From positions 1 to 53,397 of the forward strand of contig JBMNUI010000005.1 of NCBI GenBank assembly GCA_050946195.1: a stretch of 53,397 nucleotides of DNA, given 5' to 3'. Under the pieces are notes generated by a model. It worked only from the letters and a program-made list of their open reading frames with translations, made no database searches and was not told the origin of the DNA. The stretch's first letter is position 1. Each line of letters opens with the position of its first letter. This stretch comes from UMGS1002 sp050946195. Lineage in GTDB: Bacteria > Bacillota > Clostridia > Oscillospirales > CAG-272. A program made the translations under genes and the position numbers. This document shows positions 1-7,292 of this stretch, one piece after another.

Positions 1-2
1 AC

Positions 3-113
3 ACCTGGCTGATACCGGTGGCTGCAGCGGCGGCGCTGGCTGTTGCGTCGGGTATCCTGATTTGTGTTTTTTATGAGAAGAAAACAGCAGCCGGGCCGGG
101 AGAAAAAAACTGA
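3..113 (+). CDS. C-terminal fragment of a membrane-anchored protein (5' end outside window)
   Basis: An open frame enters from the left edge and stops at TGA 111-113, giving 36 residues. They consist of a short lead-in, an Ala/Val/Leu-rich hydrophobic stretch of about 23 residues ending in CVFYEKK, and a charged tail. This is the layout of a C-terminal single-pass anchor with a positively charged cytoplasmic end, as in the surface protein at 47141-48775, so the parent may be a secreted, membrane-tethered protein. The frame is followed at once by a good terminator, which supports it being the true end of a gene. The function cannot be told from the tail alone. Confidence 0.6.
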   Translation, partial: TWLIPVAAAAALAVASGILICVFYEKKTAAGPGEKN

Positions 114-120
114 TTATATA

Positions 121-157
121 AAAAAAACCTGACGGAGGATTTTCGGCAGGTTTTTTG
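121..157 (+). terminator. Rho-independent terminator after the leftmost gene
   Basis: AAAAAACCTG (122-131) pairs with CAGGTTTTTT (147-156), with a partly paired interior and a T-run at the end. It sits 8 bp after the stop at 111-113. The A-run and T-run on opposite sides let it work in both directions, so it may also stop transcription coming from the minus-strand gene at 240-1025. Confidence 0.8.
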
Positions 158-239
158 TATATCTGTTATTGCAATGGAATACATTATGTGATAAAATAAT
201 TCATTAACAAGCAGAAAAGCGCTTCTGATAGTTGCCCGG

Positions 240-1025
240 TTACTTCCCGGCAGGCAATTGGCTTTTTAGCGACACGAGGTTTTCGCGGGCACCGCCGGCG
301 ATGTATCCCGCATCGAAGCCGCCGGCAAATATGCAGGCGCCAAGCCTCAACCAATAATCAAGTATTCCGGGGCCGGTTCTGAGCAGCGAGACTCCGAATG
401 GTATCTTCTTTTGCCGCAGCAGCTCTGCCGCACGGCTTATCAGCTCCTCGGTGTCGGGGCCGAACAGGGCTTCGGGTCTGCCGTCTGGCCTGATGAAGCT
501 GCCGGGCGCAAAAAAGAACCCGTCAACTCTGTCAACCTCTGCAATTTCGGCAATATTCCGGAGTGACTCGGCGGTGTCAAGCTGTATCATGCGGCAGAGC
601 CTCTGGTTGTCGCCGAGTGCCAGCTCATATGCCTCTTCAATCTTGTATGCGACCGAGCGCAGCGGGTTGAAGCGCCGGGTGCCTTCGGGAGGGTAGAGCG
701 TCATTGAGATGGCGCGTTCTGCCTCGGCGGCGGTGTTGATGCTCGGGAGGACAATGCCGTCCGGCCCGAGTTCAAGTACCCGGTTTATGTGGTATTCGCA
801 GATAATTGAAACCCTGACCAGAGCCGGCAGCCCGCCTGAACTGAGGGTTGCCAGGTGATTGCGCAGGGTGGTGTAGCTGTTCTCGGTGTTGTCTGCCTCA
901 AGCAGCACAAAATCAAAGCCCGCCCGGCTGAGAATAGCTGATACAGCCGGGTCGGTGAGGGTTATATGTGTTCCGACAAGCCATGAGGCCGCCATAAGAC
1001 GCTCTTTTAAGCCGAGTGTCGCCAT
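240..1025 (-). CDS. HpaI/HpcH aldolase-family protein with a degenerate active site
   Basis: This 261-residue protein has the fold signature of the HpcH/HpaI class II pyruvate-dependent aldolases: AGFDFVLLE near residue 35, LVRVS, GPDGIVLPSINTAAEAE, YPPEGTRR, and IQLDTAES followed by RVDGFFFAP. In characterised HpaI the motif DGEHAPN supplies a catalytic His, QIET and GPADLS supply the metal-binding Glu and Asp, and RPS supplies the substrate-binding Arg. Here they read EADNTEN (His to Asn), QLDT (Glu to Asp) and APGSF (Asp to Ser); only the Arg is kept. Normal metal-dependent retro-aldol chemistry is therefore doubtful. It may bind a ligand, or catalyse something else. ATG at 1025 has a GGAG ribosome site 9 nt upstream. 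It is transcribed divergently from metF. Confidence 0.8.
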   Translation of the reverse strand: MATLGLKERLMAASWLVGTHITLTDPAVSAILSRAGFDFVLLEADNTENSYTTLRNHLATLSSGGLPALVRVSIICEYHINRVLELGPDGIVLPSINTAAEAERAISMTLYPPEGTRRFNPLRSVAYKIEEAYELALGDNQRLCRMIQLDTAESLRNIAEIAEVDRVDGFFFAPGSFIRPDGRPEALFGPDTEELISRAAELLRQKKIPFGVSLLRTGPGILDYWLRLGACIFAGGFDAGYIAGGARENLVSLKSQLPAGK

Positions 1026-1053
1026 AATTTCAACTCCGATTTTATGTAAGTCT

Positions 1054-1082
1054 ATAATACCACAAAATTTTTCGGTTTACAA
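1054..1082 (-). promoter_or_regulatory. Promoter of the HpaI-like gene
   Basis: Read on the minus strand: -35 TTGTAA (1082-1077), 17-bp spacer, -10 TATTAT (1059-1054), about 30 bp before the start codon. The plus strand carries a weaker TTTACA (1076-1081), 17 bp, TATGGC (1099-1104) match that could serve metF, so the two promoters would overlap at their -35 regions. Confidence 0.6.
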
Positions 1083-1142
1083 CAATACAGGTTATTTTTA
1101 TGGCACTTTTTTCTCCACAAATCTGAAAGGACATCTGCAAGT

Positions 1143-2009
1143 ATGAAACTGACAAAGTTATTTGCTTCCTGCAAGCCCACTCTGTCATTTGAGGTCTTTC
1201 CACCCAAGAGCAGCAACAATTACGAGAGCGTCAGGGGGGCAACCGAAGCTATCGCCGCCCTTCGTCCGGCCTTTATGAGCGTGACCTGCGGGGCCGGCGG
1301 CACGACCGAGGGTTTTACCGTCAGCATTGCGAAGAACCTGCAGGACAAATTCGGGGTCACGCCGCTGGTACATCTTATCTGCATCTCGTCCTCCGAGGAG
1401 GAGATTGAGAGAAGCCTTGAAGAAATTAAGGAGGCAGGAATTGAGAACATACTTGCCCTGCGCGGCGACATTCCGAAATACGACGGGGCGACCGTCAAGA
1501 GTGACTTTAAACATGCTTCCGACCTTGTCGCCAAAATCAAGCGCTTTGGCGATTTCTGCGTCGGCGGGGCTTGTTACCCCGAGGGACATCCCGAGTCTCC
1601 GAGTCTTGACGACGATATCAATAAACTGAAAATCAAAATAGACGCGGGCTGCGATTTTCTGGTCTCGCAGATGTTTTTCGACAACAACATCTTCTACGCG
1701 TTCCTTGACAAGCTTGCCGCAAAGGGGATAAACGTTCCGGTAAACCCGGGGATTATGCCGGTGACAAATGCAAAGCAGATAAGGCGGATCCTCGAGCTGT
1801 CGGGCAGGACATTGCCCCGGAAGTTTGCTAAAATTGTCGAGAAATTCGGGGGGGACCCCGAGTCGATGAAGCAGGCCGGGATAGTCTATGCCACCGAGCA
1901 GGTGGTCGACCTGTTTGCGAGCGGCATCAAGAACGTACATATTTACACAATGAACAAGCCCGAGGTGGCCGCCCGCGTGATGGACAATGTTTCGGCTATA
2001 ATAAAATAA
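1143..2009 (+). CDS. metF: Methylenetetrahydrofolate reductase
   Basis: The 288-residue protein matches MetF, which reduces 5,10-methylene-THF to 5-methyl-THF with a flavin. SFEVFPPKS at residues 15-23 holds the catalytic Glu (FEFFPP in E. coli). VTCGAGGT, NILALRGD (about residue 105) and GGACYPEGHPES are FAD- and folate-site motifs. Length is normal for the short bacterial form with no C-terminal regulatory domain. An AAAGGA lies about 11 nt before the ATG. metH follows after 33 bp, so the two are probably one transcript supplying and then using methyl-THF for methionine synthesis. No MetV-type companion is visible. Confidence 0.95.
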   Translation: MKLTKLFASCKPTLSFEVFPPKSSNNYESVRGATEAIAALRPAFMSVTCGAGGTTEGFTVSIAKNLQDKFGVTPLVHLICISSSEEEIERSLEEIKEAGIENILALRGDIPKYDGATVKSDFKHASDLVAKIKRFGDFCVGGACYPEGHPESPSLDDDINKLKIKIDAGCDFLVSQMFFDNNIFYAFLDKLAAKGINVPVNPGIMPVTNAKQIRRILELSGRTLPRKFAKIVEKFGGDPESMKQAGIVYATEQVVDLFASGIKNVHIYTMNKPEVAARVMDNVSAIIK

Positions 2010-2042
2010 GAAGAAATTCCGTACAGCTGCACAGGAGACAAC

Positions 2043-4493
2043 ATGAATATAACAGAAAAACTGAACCGTGGATTTGTAATTTTTGACGGCGGGATGGGGA
2101 CCATGCTGCAGACCCGCGGGCTTTCCGCAGGAGAGCTGCCCGAGACCTGGAATGTTACCCGTCCCGAGGTTATGACAGAAATTCACCGGGAGTATATCAG
2201 GGCCGGAGCCGAGGTTGTCACGGCAAACACCTTCGGGGCAAACCGGCTGAAATACCGCAATGGTTCCGGAAAGTTTTGTCTTGAAAATATTATCCGCGCG
2301 GGGATAAGCTGCGCGAGAGACGCCGCCCGGGACTCCGGGGCTTTGGTAGCTCTTGATGTCGGTCCACTCGGAAAAATGGTGGGCTGGCTTGGCGGCATCG
2401 GGTTTGAGGAGGCGGTAAGCTGTTTTTCCGAGACGGTCAGAATAGGTGCTGAGGCCGGCGCGGATTTTATCCTTATCGAGACCATGAACGATATATACGA
2501 GCTCAAGGCCGCGGTGCTGGCCGCAAAAGAAGCCTGCGACCTGCCGGTTGTGGCGACGGTGGTCTTTGATGAATCGGGTCGGATGATGAGCGGGAGCAAC
2601 CCGGCTTCTGTGGTGGCGCTGCTTGAGGGGCTTGGCGTCGCGGCGCTCGGGATAAACTGCTCGCTCGGCCCCGCCAAAATGAAGAGCATACTGCCCGAGC
2701 TTGTGAAGTACGCCTCGATGCCGGTGATTGTCCAGCCGAACGCCGGCATGCCGCGAATCTGCGGCGGCAAAACGGTATATAATATCTCACCCGCCGAGTT
2801 TGCCGGCAACATGAAGGAGATGGCACAGGCCGGCGCGCGGGGGCTTGGAGGCTGCTGCGGCACCACGCCCGAGCACATCAAAGCGCTTGTCGGCGCAATT
2901 GAGGGTATTACCCCGCAACCGATTACAGAGAAAAACCTGACAATGATCTCATCGGCCACACACGCCCTTGTCATCGGTCGGCGGCCGCTGATTGTCGGTG
3001 AGCGCATCAACCCGACCGGCAAAAAGTGGATAAAAGAGGCTCTGCTGGCCGGGGAATATGTCGAGATTGCCGAAGAGGGGGCGCTACAGGCCGACGCCGG
3101 GGCCGATATTCTCGACGTGAACGCCGGGCTGCCGGGCATTGATGAGGCCGGGGCGCTTGAGGCTATAATAACCGAGTTGCAGATGATAACCAAGCTGCCG
3201 CTGCAGATAGATACCTCAAACCCGGCGGCGATGGAGCGTGCGCTGCGGGCCTATTGCGGGGTTCCGCTTATCAATTCCGTATCCGGCAAGTCCGAGTCGC
3301 TTGCGTCTGTCCTGCCGCTGGCCAAAAAATACGGCGGAGTGCTGGTCGGGCTGACACTTGACGACGACGGGATACCTACCGATGTTGCCGGAAGACTTAA
3401 GATTGCCGAAAAAATTATCTCCGAAGCAAAAAAGTACGGCATCAGTCCAAAAAATATAGTGATTGACCCCTTGGCGATGTCTGTGAGCGCCAACCCTTCC
3501 GCCGCGCTGACCACCCTCAAAACGGTTGCGGCGCTGAGCGAGATGGGAATACACACACTGCTCGGCATATCCAATGTCTCATACGGGCTGCCGATGCGCG
3601 ACACTCTCAATTCGTCCTTCTTTACAATGGCGCTTTATGCCGGGCTGTCGCTGGCGATTGTAAATCCCAATTCAGCAGAGATACAAAAGGCCTACCGGGC
3701 GTATCTTGCGCTCTCAGGCAAGGACGAGAATTTCTCGGAATTCATTAATTTTGCAACGAATGCCGCCAAAAGTGAAGCGGGGTCGGGGCAGGCGGCGTCT
3801 GCCCCGGCGCCGGTTGCGCCGGCAGCCGGGGCGCCCATCGGCGCCAATGGCGCCGGTGGGCCGGGCGGCGGCCCCTCGGAGCTCTATCATGCGATAGTGA
3901 GGGGCATGGAGGCCGCCGCACAGGACGCCGCCGTCGCGCTTCTCAAGACCCACGATGCCCTGGAGGTCATAAACGGGCATATCATACCCGCCCTCGGTTG
4001 GGTCGGCGAGGAATTCGAAAAGAAAAGGATATTTTTGCCTCAGCTTCTTATGAGCGCCGGGGCCGCGACTGCTGCCTTCGGGCAGGTGAGAGCGACAATG
4101 AGGTCCGGCTGCGGCACAAAGGGGAAAATAATTCTGGCCACCGTCAAGGGCGACATACACGACATCGGCAAAAATATAGTGAAGCTCCTGCTTGAAAACT
4201 ACGATTATGAAGTTATTGACCTCGGGCGGGATGTTTCATATGAAACAATACTCAAATCGACACGGGACAACAATGTCCGCCTGGTCGGGCTTAGCGCGCT
4301 GATGACCACGACTCTGCCGGCTATGGAGCAGACCATAAAGGTGCTGCGACAAAATGTCCCGGACTGCCGCATCATGGTCGGTGGCGCGGTTCTGACCGAA
4401 GAGTACGCAAAGTCGATTGGTGCCGATTATTACGCTCCTGACGCCACGAGTGCCGTGCGGATAGCTGAGAAAGTGTTCGGTCACGGCAAATAA
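2043..4493 (+). CDS. metH: Cobalamin-dependent methionine synthase, three-module form without reactivation domain
   Basis: The 816-residue protein transfers methyl from 5-methyl-THF to homocysteine through cob(I)alamin. Modules in order: homocysteine S-methyltransferase (about 1-295; GINCSLGP and GGCCGTTPEH supply the zinc Cys ligands), pterin-binding TIM barrel (about 310-575; VGERINPTGKK, DINA-type DVNAG), a Pro/Ala/Gly-rich linker (about 580-620), and the B12 cap plus Rossmann domain (about 620-816). GDIHDIGKN places the cobalt-ligand His at 706. The roughly 330-residue AdoMet-binding activation domain of E. coli MetH is missing: the frame stops normally after the B12 domain, so this is the short type found in many anaerobes, not a truncation. 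A separate reactivation protein would be needed; none is in the window. RBS AGGAGA precedes the ATG. Confidence 0.95.
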   Translation: MNITEKLNRGFVIFDGGMGTMLQTRGLSAGELPETWNVTRPEVMTEIHREYIRAGAEVVTANTFGANRLKYRNGSGKFCLENIIRAGISCARDAARDSGALVALDVGPLGKMVGWLGGIGFEEAVSCFSETVRIGAEAGADFILIETMNDIYELKAAVLAAKEACDLPVVATVVFDESGRMMSGSNPASVVALLEGLGVAALGINCSLGPAKMKSILPELVKYASMPVIVQPNAGMPRICGGKTVYNISPAEFAGNMKEMAQAGARGLGGCCGTTPEHIKALVGAIEGITPQPITEKNLTMISSATHALVIGRRPLIVGERINPTGKKWIKEALLAGEYVEIAEEGALQADAGADILDVNAGLPGIDEAGALEAIITELQMITKLPLQIDTSNPAAMERALRAYCGVPLINSVSGKSESLASVLPLAKKYGGVLVGLTLDDDGIPTDVAGRLKIAEKIISEAKKYGISPKNIVIDPLAMSVSANPSAALTTLKTVAALSEMGIHTLLGISNVSYGLPMRDTLNSSFFTMALYAGLSLAIVNPNSAEIQKAYRAYLALSGKDENFSEFINFATNAAKSEAGSGQAASAPAPVAPAAGAPIGANGAGGPGGGPSELYHAIVRGMEAAAQDAAVALLKTHDALEVINGHIIPALGWVGEEFEKKRIFLPQLLMSAGAATAAFGQVRATMRSGCGTKGKIILATVKGDIHDIGKNIVKLLLENYDYEVIDLGRDVSYETILKSTRDNNVRLVGLSALMTTTLPAMEQTIKVLRQNVPDCRIMVGGAVLTEEYAKSIGADYYAPDATSAVRIAEKVFGHGK

Positions 4494-4521
4494 AACTATT
4501 TCAAGCGTTTTCACGAGATAA

Positions 4522-4557
4522 AAAATGGCCGCCGGTGTGAAGCCGGCGGCCGTCTTT
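4522..4557. terminator. Bidirectional terminator between convergent metH and lysS
   Basis: GGCCGCCGG (4527-4535) and CCGGCGGCC (4543-4551) form a perfect 9-bp stem with a 7-nt loop. An A-run precedes it (T-run for minus-strand transcripts) and a CTTTT tract follows, so it can end both metH and the opposing synthetase gene. Confidence 0.8.
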
Positions 4558-4567
4558 TGTGCTATGC

Positions 4568-6598
4568 TTATTTTACTGCGGTTCCGGGGGGAACGGCATC
4601 GTCTACAAACACGACCCTGCAGCCGCAGGCATTGTTTGTGGCGGCGAGCAGCATCCCTTCGCTGGTGATATTGACAATTCGTGTAGGCTTGAGGTTGGCG
4701 ACAACGATAATCTTCCGCCCGATAAGCTCCTCGGGCTTGTAATAGTTCTTAATACTCGACATTATCGTCCGCTTGCCTATCCCGTCGTCAAGTGTGAGCT
4801 TGTAGCAGCTATGCGATTTGCGGACCTCGTCGCAGGCGATGATTTTGCAGACGCGCAGGTCGAGCTTGTTGAAATCGTCGATGTCGATCTGCTCCTTTAT
4901 GGGTGCGACCGGGTCGGGCTCGCCGTATTGCTGTCCGGCTGTTTCTTCGGGCTCGGATTTCTTTTCCTCGGGTTCTGCCGGCAGTCCGGCGGCCTTCTCG
5001 GCCTCGGTTTTAGGTGTCGAAAAATCAAGCAGGCCGAGGTATTTTGTCGGGTCTATGGCATAAAGGAAGAGATAGAGCCGCGGGCCGCGCTCTCGGTCGA
5101 GCAGCAGTCGGTAGACATTCCTGAAAAACTCGCCCTGGACTTTTTTTAGCTCGTTCTGCGGCAAATTCTCGCCGAAGACCCGCTTCGGTATGGCATAAAG
5201 TTCGGTGTTCAGCTCGTCAAGCGTGTATCCGCCCCGCTTGATGTAGCCATGCAGAAGCTCTATCTCGCGCCGCTCGGCCTCGCTCAGTGTCTCATAAACT
5301 TCCCAGTTGCGGGTCTTGCGCAGGTGATAGACCTGCTCTGGGGCACATTGCTCAAGCCAGTAGCGCGCACGGTCGAGCCGGTCGGCAAAATGCTCGTACT
5401 TGTAGGGCATGCCGATTTTTTCAAAAACCGTCTCAAGCAGCGGTACGTTGAAGTCGACAATCGAGCCGAGTTGCACCAGAAGCGACATCGGCGCGGTGTA
5501 AATCTTCCGGCCCTCAATTCTTGTGTTGTACATTATCGCCTGGGTGTATTCGTCGGCGGTGCCGTTTTCCACCTCGTCGTACATCTTGTCAAATTCGTGG
5601 TACTGGTGCAGTATCCCCTCGTCAAAGCAGAAGTTGAAGGCCTTCTGGGGTTCGTTTTTTGAGTAAAGCCAGAGGATGACCTCGGGTTGATAGATATTGA
5701 GCAGAGCTTGAGGCGTGAGGTTGAGTCCCGACGAACCCGACATTTTGCCGGTAAGGCCCTTCAGCCCGATAAACTCATAGCCGGCAAACACCGGGGGCTT
5801 GTATCCGAATATTTTCTCGGATATGATGCTGCTCACCGCATAGCTGCCGCTCGGGCTGGCATGGTCCTTTCCGCCCGGTTCGAAGTCTACTCCCTCATAA
5901 GCCCAGCGCATCGCCCAGTCTACTTTCCAGGCCAGTTTGCAGTTGTGCTCATGGAGAAAGTCAAACTCACCCTCATGCCCGCAGGCGCAGTTGTAGGTGG
6001 CCTTCGCGCAGTCCTCCGAGAGCGAGGTTATTCTTGTGGTGTCGCTCCCGCAGACAGGGCAGAAAATGCTTACCGGATAATAGTTCTCGCGCTCTCCCTC
6101 CTCGGCTTCCTGCGTGCGGAAGGAGTCGAGAATGTCGAAAATTTCAAAGCGGTGGCGCAGCGCATGGATTATTTTATCGGTGTATTTTCCCCCGAGGTAC
6201 ATCGACGCCTGGTACCTGTAATCCATCTCAATGCCGAACTGCTTTATTGCCTCCTCAAACTCGCGCTCAAAATGCGCGGCGTAGTTCGGGGCGCCGTCGT
6301 CAAACGGATTGGGTATCGATATATAAGGAGCGCCGATATATTTCTCAAAACCCGAAGCCACCGCAGCGACGTTGGCGGGGACCTTCCTCATTCTGTCGTA
6401 TTCGTCCCACGAGAAGAGCAGCCGCGCGCGTTTGCCGAGTTTGCGCAGGGCGCGCACAACAAAATAAGATGTGGCTACATCCCTGAAATTTCCGATGTGT
6501 ATCGAGCCCGACGGGCTGATTCCTGCGGCGCAGACGTATTCCTCCTTGTCCGGCCTGCGCTCAATGACCTGTCTTGCCAATTTCTCCGACCAGTGCAT
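4568..6598 (-). CDS. lysS: Class I lysyl-tRNA synthetase with fused C-terminal tRNA-binding (EMAP/Trbp111-type) domain
   Basis: This is a 676-residue class I (archaeal-type) LysRS, unrelated to the class II enzyme of most bacteria. GISPSGSIHIGN (27-37) is the HIGH region, KMSGSSG (285-291) the KMSKS loop, and WKVDWAMRW with FEPGGKDHA (224-246) is diagnostic of LysRS-I. C180, C183, C204 and C206 form a probable zinc ribbon. After the helical anticodon part comes an acidic Glu/Pro/Lys linker (about 520-570), then an OB-fold domain (571-676; LDLRVCKI, TIMSSIKNYY, EGMLLAA, PPGTAVK) as found at the end of MetRS and in free Trbp111/CsaA. That appendage is not normal for LysRS-I and should raise tRNA affinity. 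RBS GAGG lies 8 nt before the ATG; an intergenic repeat lies just upstream. Confidence 0.93.
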   Translation of the reverse strand: MHWSEKLARQVIERRPDKEEYVCAAGISPSGSIHIGNFRDVATSYFVVRALRKLGKRARLLFSWDEYDRMRKVPANVAAVASGFEKYIGAPYISIPNPFDDGAPNYAAHFEREFEEAIKQFGIEMDYRYQASMYLGGKYTDKIIHALRHRFEIFDILDSFRTQEAEEGERENYYPVSIFCPVCGSDTTRITSLSEDCAKATYNCACGHEGEFDFLHEHNCKLAWKVDWAMRWAYEGVDFEPGGKDHASPSGSYAVSSIISEKIFGYKPPVFAGYEFIGLKGLTGKMSGSSGLNLTPQALLNIYQPEVILWLYSKNEPQKAFNFCFDEGILHQYHEFDKMYDEVENGTADEYTQAIMYNTRIEGRKIYTAPMSLLVQLGSIVDFNVPLLETVFEKIGMPYKYEHFADRLDRARYWLEQCAPEQVYHLRKTRNWEVYETLSEAERREIELLHGYIKRGGYTLDELNTELYAIPKRVFGENLPQNELKKVQGEFFRNVYRLLLDRERGPRLYLFLYAIDPTKYLGLLDFSTPKTEAEKAAGLPAEPEEKKSEPEETAGQQYGEPDPVAPIKEQIDIDDFNKLDLRVCKIIACDEVRKSHSCYKLTLDDGIGKRTIMSSIKNYYKPEELIGRKIIVVANLKPTRIVNITSEGMLLAATNNACGCRVVFVDDAVPPGTAVK

Positions 6599-6626
6599 TT
6601 TTATACCTCGAATGTTGTATTTTGCT

Positions 6627-6702
6627 CGGGGGCTTTGCCCCCGGCCCCCCGCTTAAGGCCCTTTTGAAAAAAGGGCCTTAAGAATCTCCAAAAACTTTTA
6701 AA
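6627..6702 (-). repeat. Intergenic hairpin repeat, copy A1
   Basis: On the minus strand it reads as an AAAGTTTTTGGAGATTCTT head, then an AAGGCCC/GGGCCTT hairpin with a T/A loop, then AAGCGGGGGGCC, then the GGGGGC-AAA-GCCCCC hairpin. The same order recurs at seven other places in the window. It lies between the ACT protein gene and lysS, and ends about 28 bp before the lysS start. Confidence 0.85.
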
Positions 6703-6716
6703 CCAAATTGCAAATA

Positions 6717-6760
6717 TTGTAGCGCGGCCATACATCCCGCGCTATGCTGCCTTTAGTCTA
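6717..6760 (+). repeat. Short intergenic element B, copy B1
   Basis: The sequence TGTAGCGCGGCC-ACATCC-CGCGCT-TGCTGCCTTT recurs with few changes at 36326-36370 (same strand) and in reverse at 17825-17869, each time beside an A-type repeat. It contains an imperfect GCGCGG/CCGCGC pairing. No coding frame explains it. Confidence 0.7.
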
Positions 6761-6804
6761 TCGGCTAAAATGGGGCACGAAGCGGGGCTTTGCCCCGCGC
6801 CCCT

Positions 6805-7248
6805 TTACGGGGCTTTCGGAACAATGTCATCGCCGCCGAGAATTCTGACTCCCGCCTCTGTCAGCAGGGCAACCGCCTTCTCGCGCACCGCACTGCTGAT
6901 GCGCAGCACAACCGCGGCATAGTTTCCGGGCGCGGCGACAAAAGCATACATATACAGAATATCAATCCCGTTTTCCGAGAGTATGCGGAGAATCTTCGCC
7001 AGCCCTCCCGGCTTATCCTCGACCGCGGCGGCCACCACCTGCGTGATGTGGAATACGATATTGTTTTTTTTCAGCGCGGCCTCCGCCGCCTTTGTGTCGT
7101 TGACAATAAGCCTGAGTACCCCGAAATTCTGCGTTTCGGCAAGCGACATCGCGCGGATATCCACCCCCGCCTCCGCGAGGATATCGGTAATCCTTGATAG
7201 CGCGCCCTGTCGGTTTTCAACAAAAACCGAAAGCTGGTTTACGGTCAT
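6805..7248 (-). CDS. Tandem ACT-domain amino-acid-sensing protein
   Basis: The 147-residue protein is two ACT domains back to back: LSVFVENRQGALSRITDILA at residues 6-25, and the second starting near 74 with EDKPGGLAKIL. The Gly in each N-GAL or KPGGL turn is the usual ligand-contact position. There is no catalytic or DNA-binding domain. In Clostridia this stand-alone protein is commonly next to paaK, as here (44 bp downstream of it), so I infer that it senses an aromatic or branched amino acid and modulates the adjacent enzymes. RBS AGGAGG is 8-9 nt before the ATG. Confidence 0.85.
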   Translation of the reverse strand: MTVNQLSVFVENRQGALSRITDILAEAGVDIRAMSLAETQNFGVLRLIVNDTKAAEAALKKNNIVFHITQVVAAAVEDKPGGLAKILRILSENGIDILYMYAFVAAPGNYAAVVLRISSAVREKAVALLTEAGVRILGGDDIVPKAP

Positions 7249-7292
7249 AGCTCAATATCCTCCTGCAAATTTATTTAAATAGCCGCCTGTCG

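Noticed and set aside
1026..1142. SAM, B12 or T-box riboswitch before metF-metH
   Set aside because: The gap is only 117 bp, holds divergent promoters, and shows none of the conserved riboswitch cores.
1185..2186. Long minus-strand open frame (333 codons) over metF
   Set aside because: Lies antisense to an unmistakable metF; composition gives a shadow frame and the translation has no family resemblance.
4568..6598. Initial reading as methionyl-tRNA synthetase because of the C-terminal tRNA-binding domain
   Set aside because: The catalytic part has the class I LysRS motifs (KVDWAMRW, FEPGGKDHA) and not the MetRS connective-peptide pattern.
5687..6667. Long plus-strand open frame (326 codons) over lysS
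   Set aside because: Antisense shadow of a strongly conserved synthetase in GC-rich DNA; no start signals.
6627..6702. A-type repeats as ordinary Rho-independent terminators
   Set aside because: Their hairpins lack a following T-run, several lie upstream of start codons (lysS, hisC) in the direction of transcription, and head and tail sequences are conserved beyond the hairpins.
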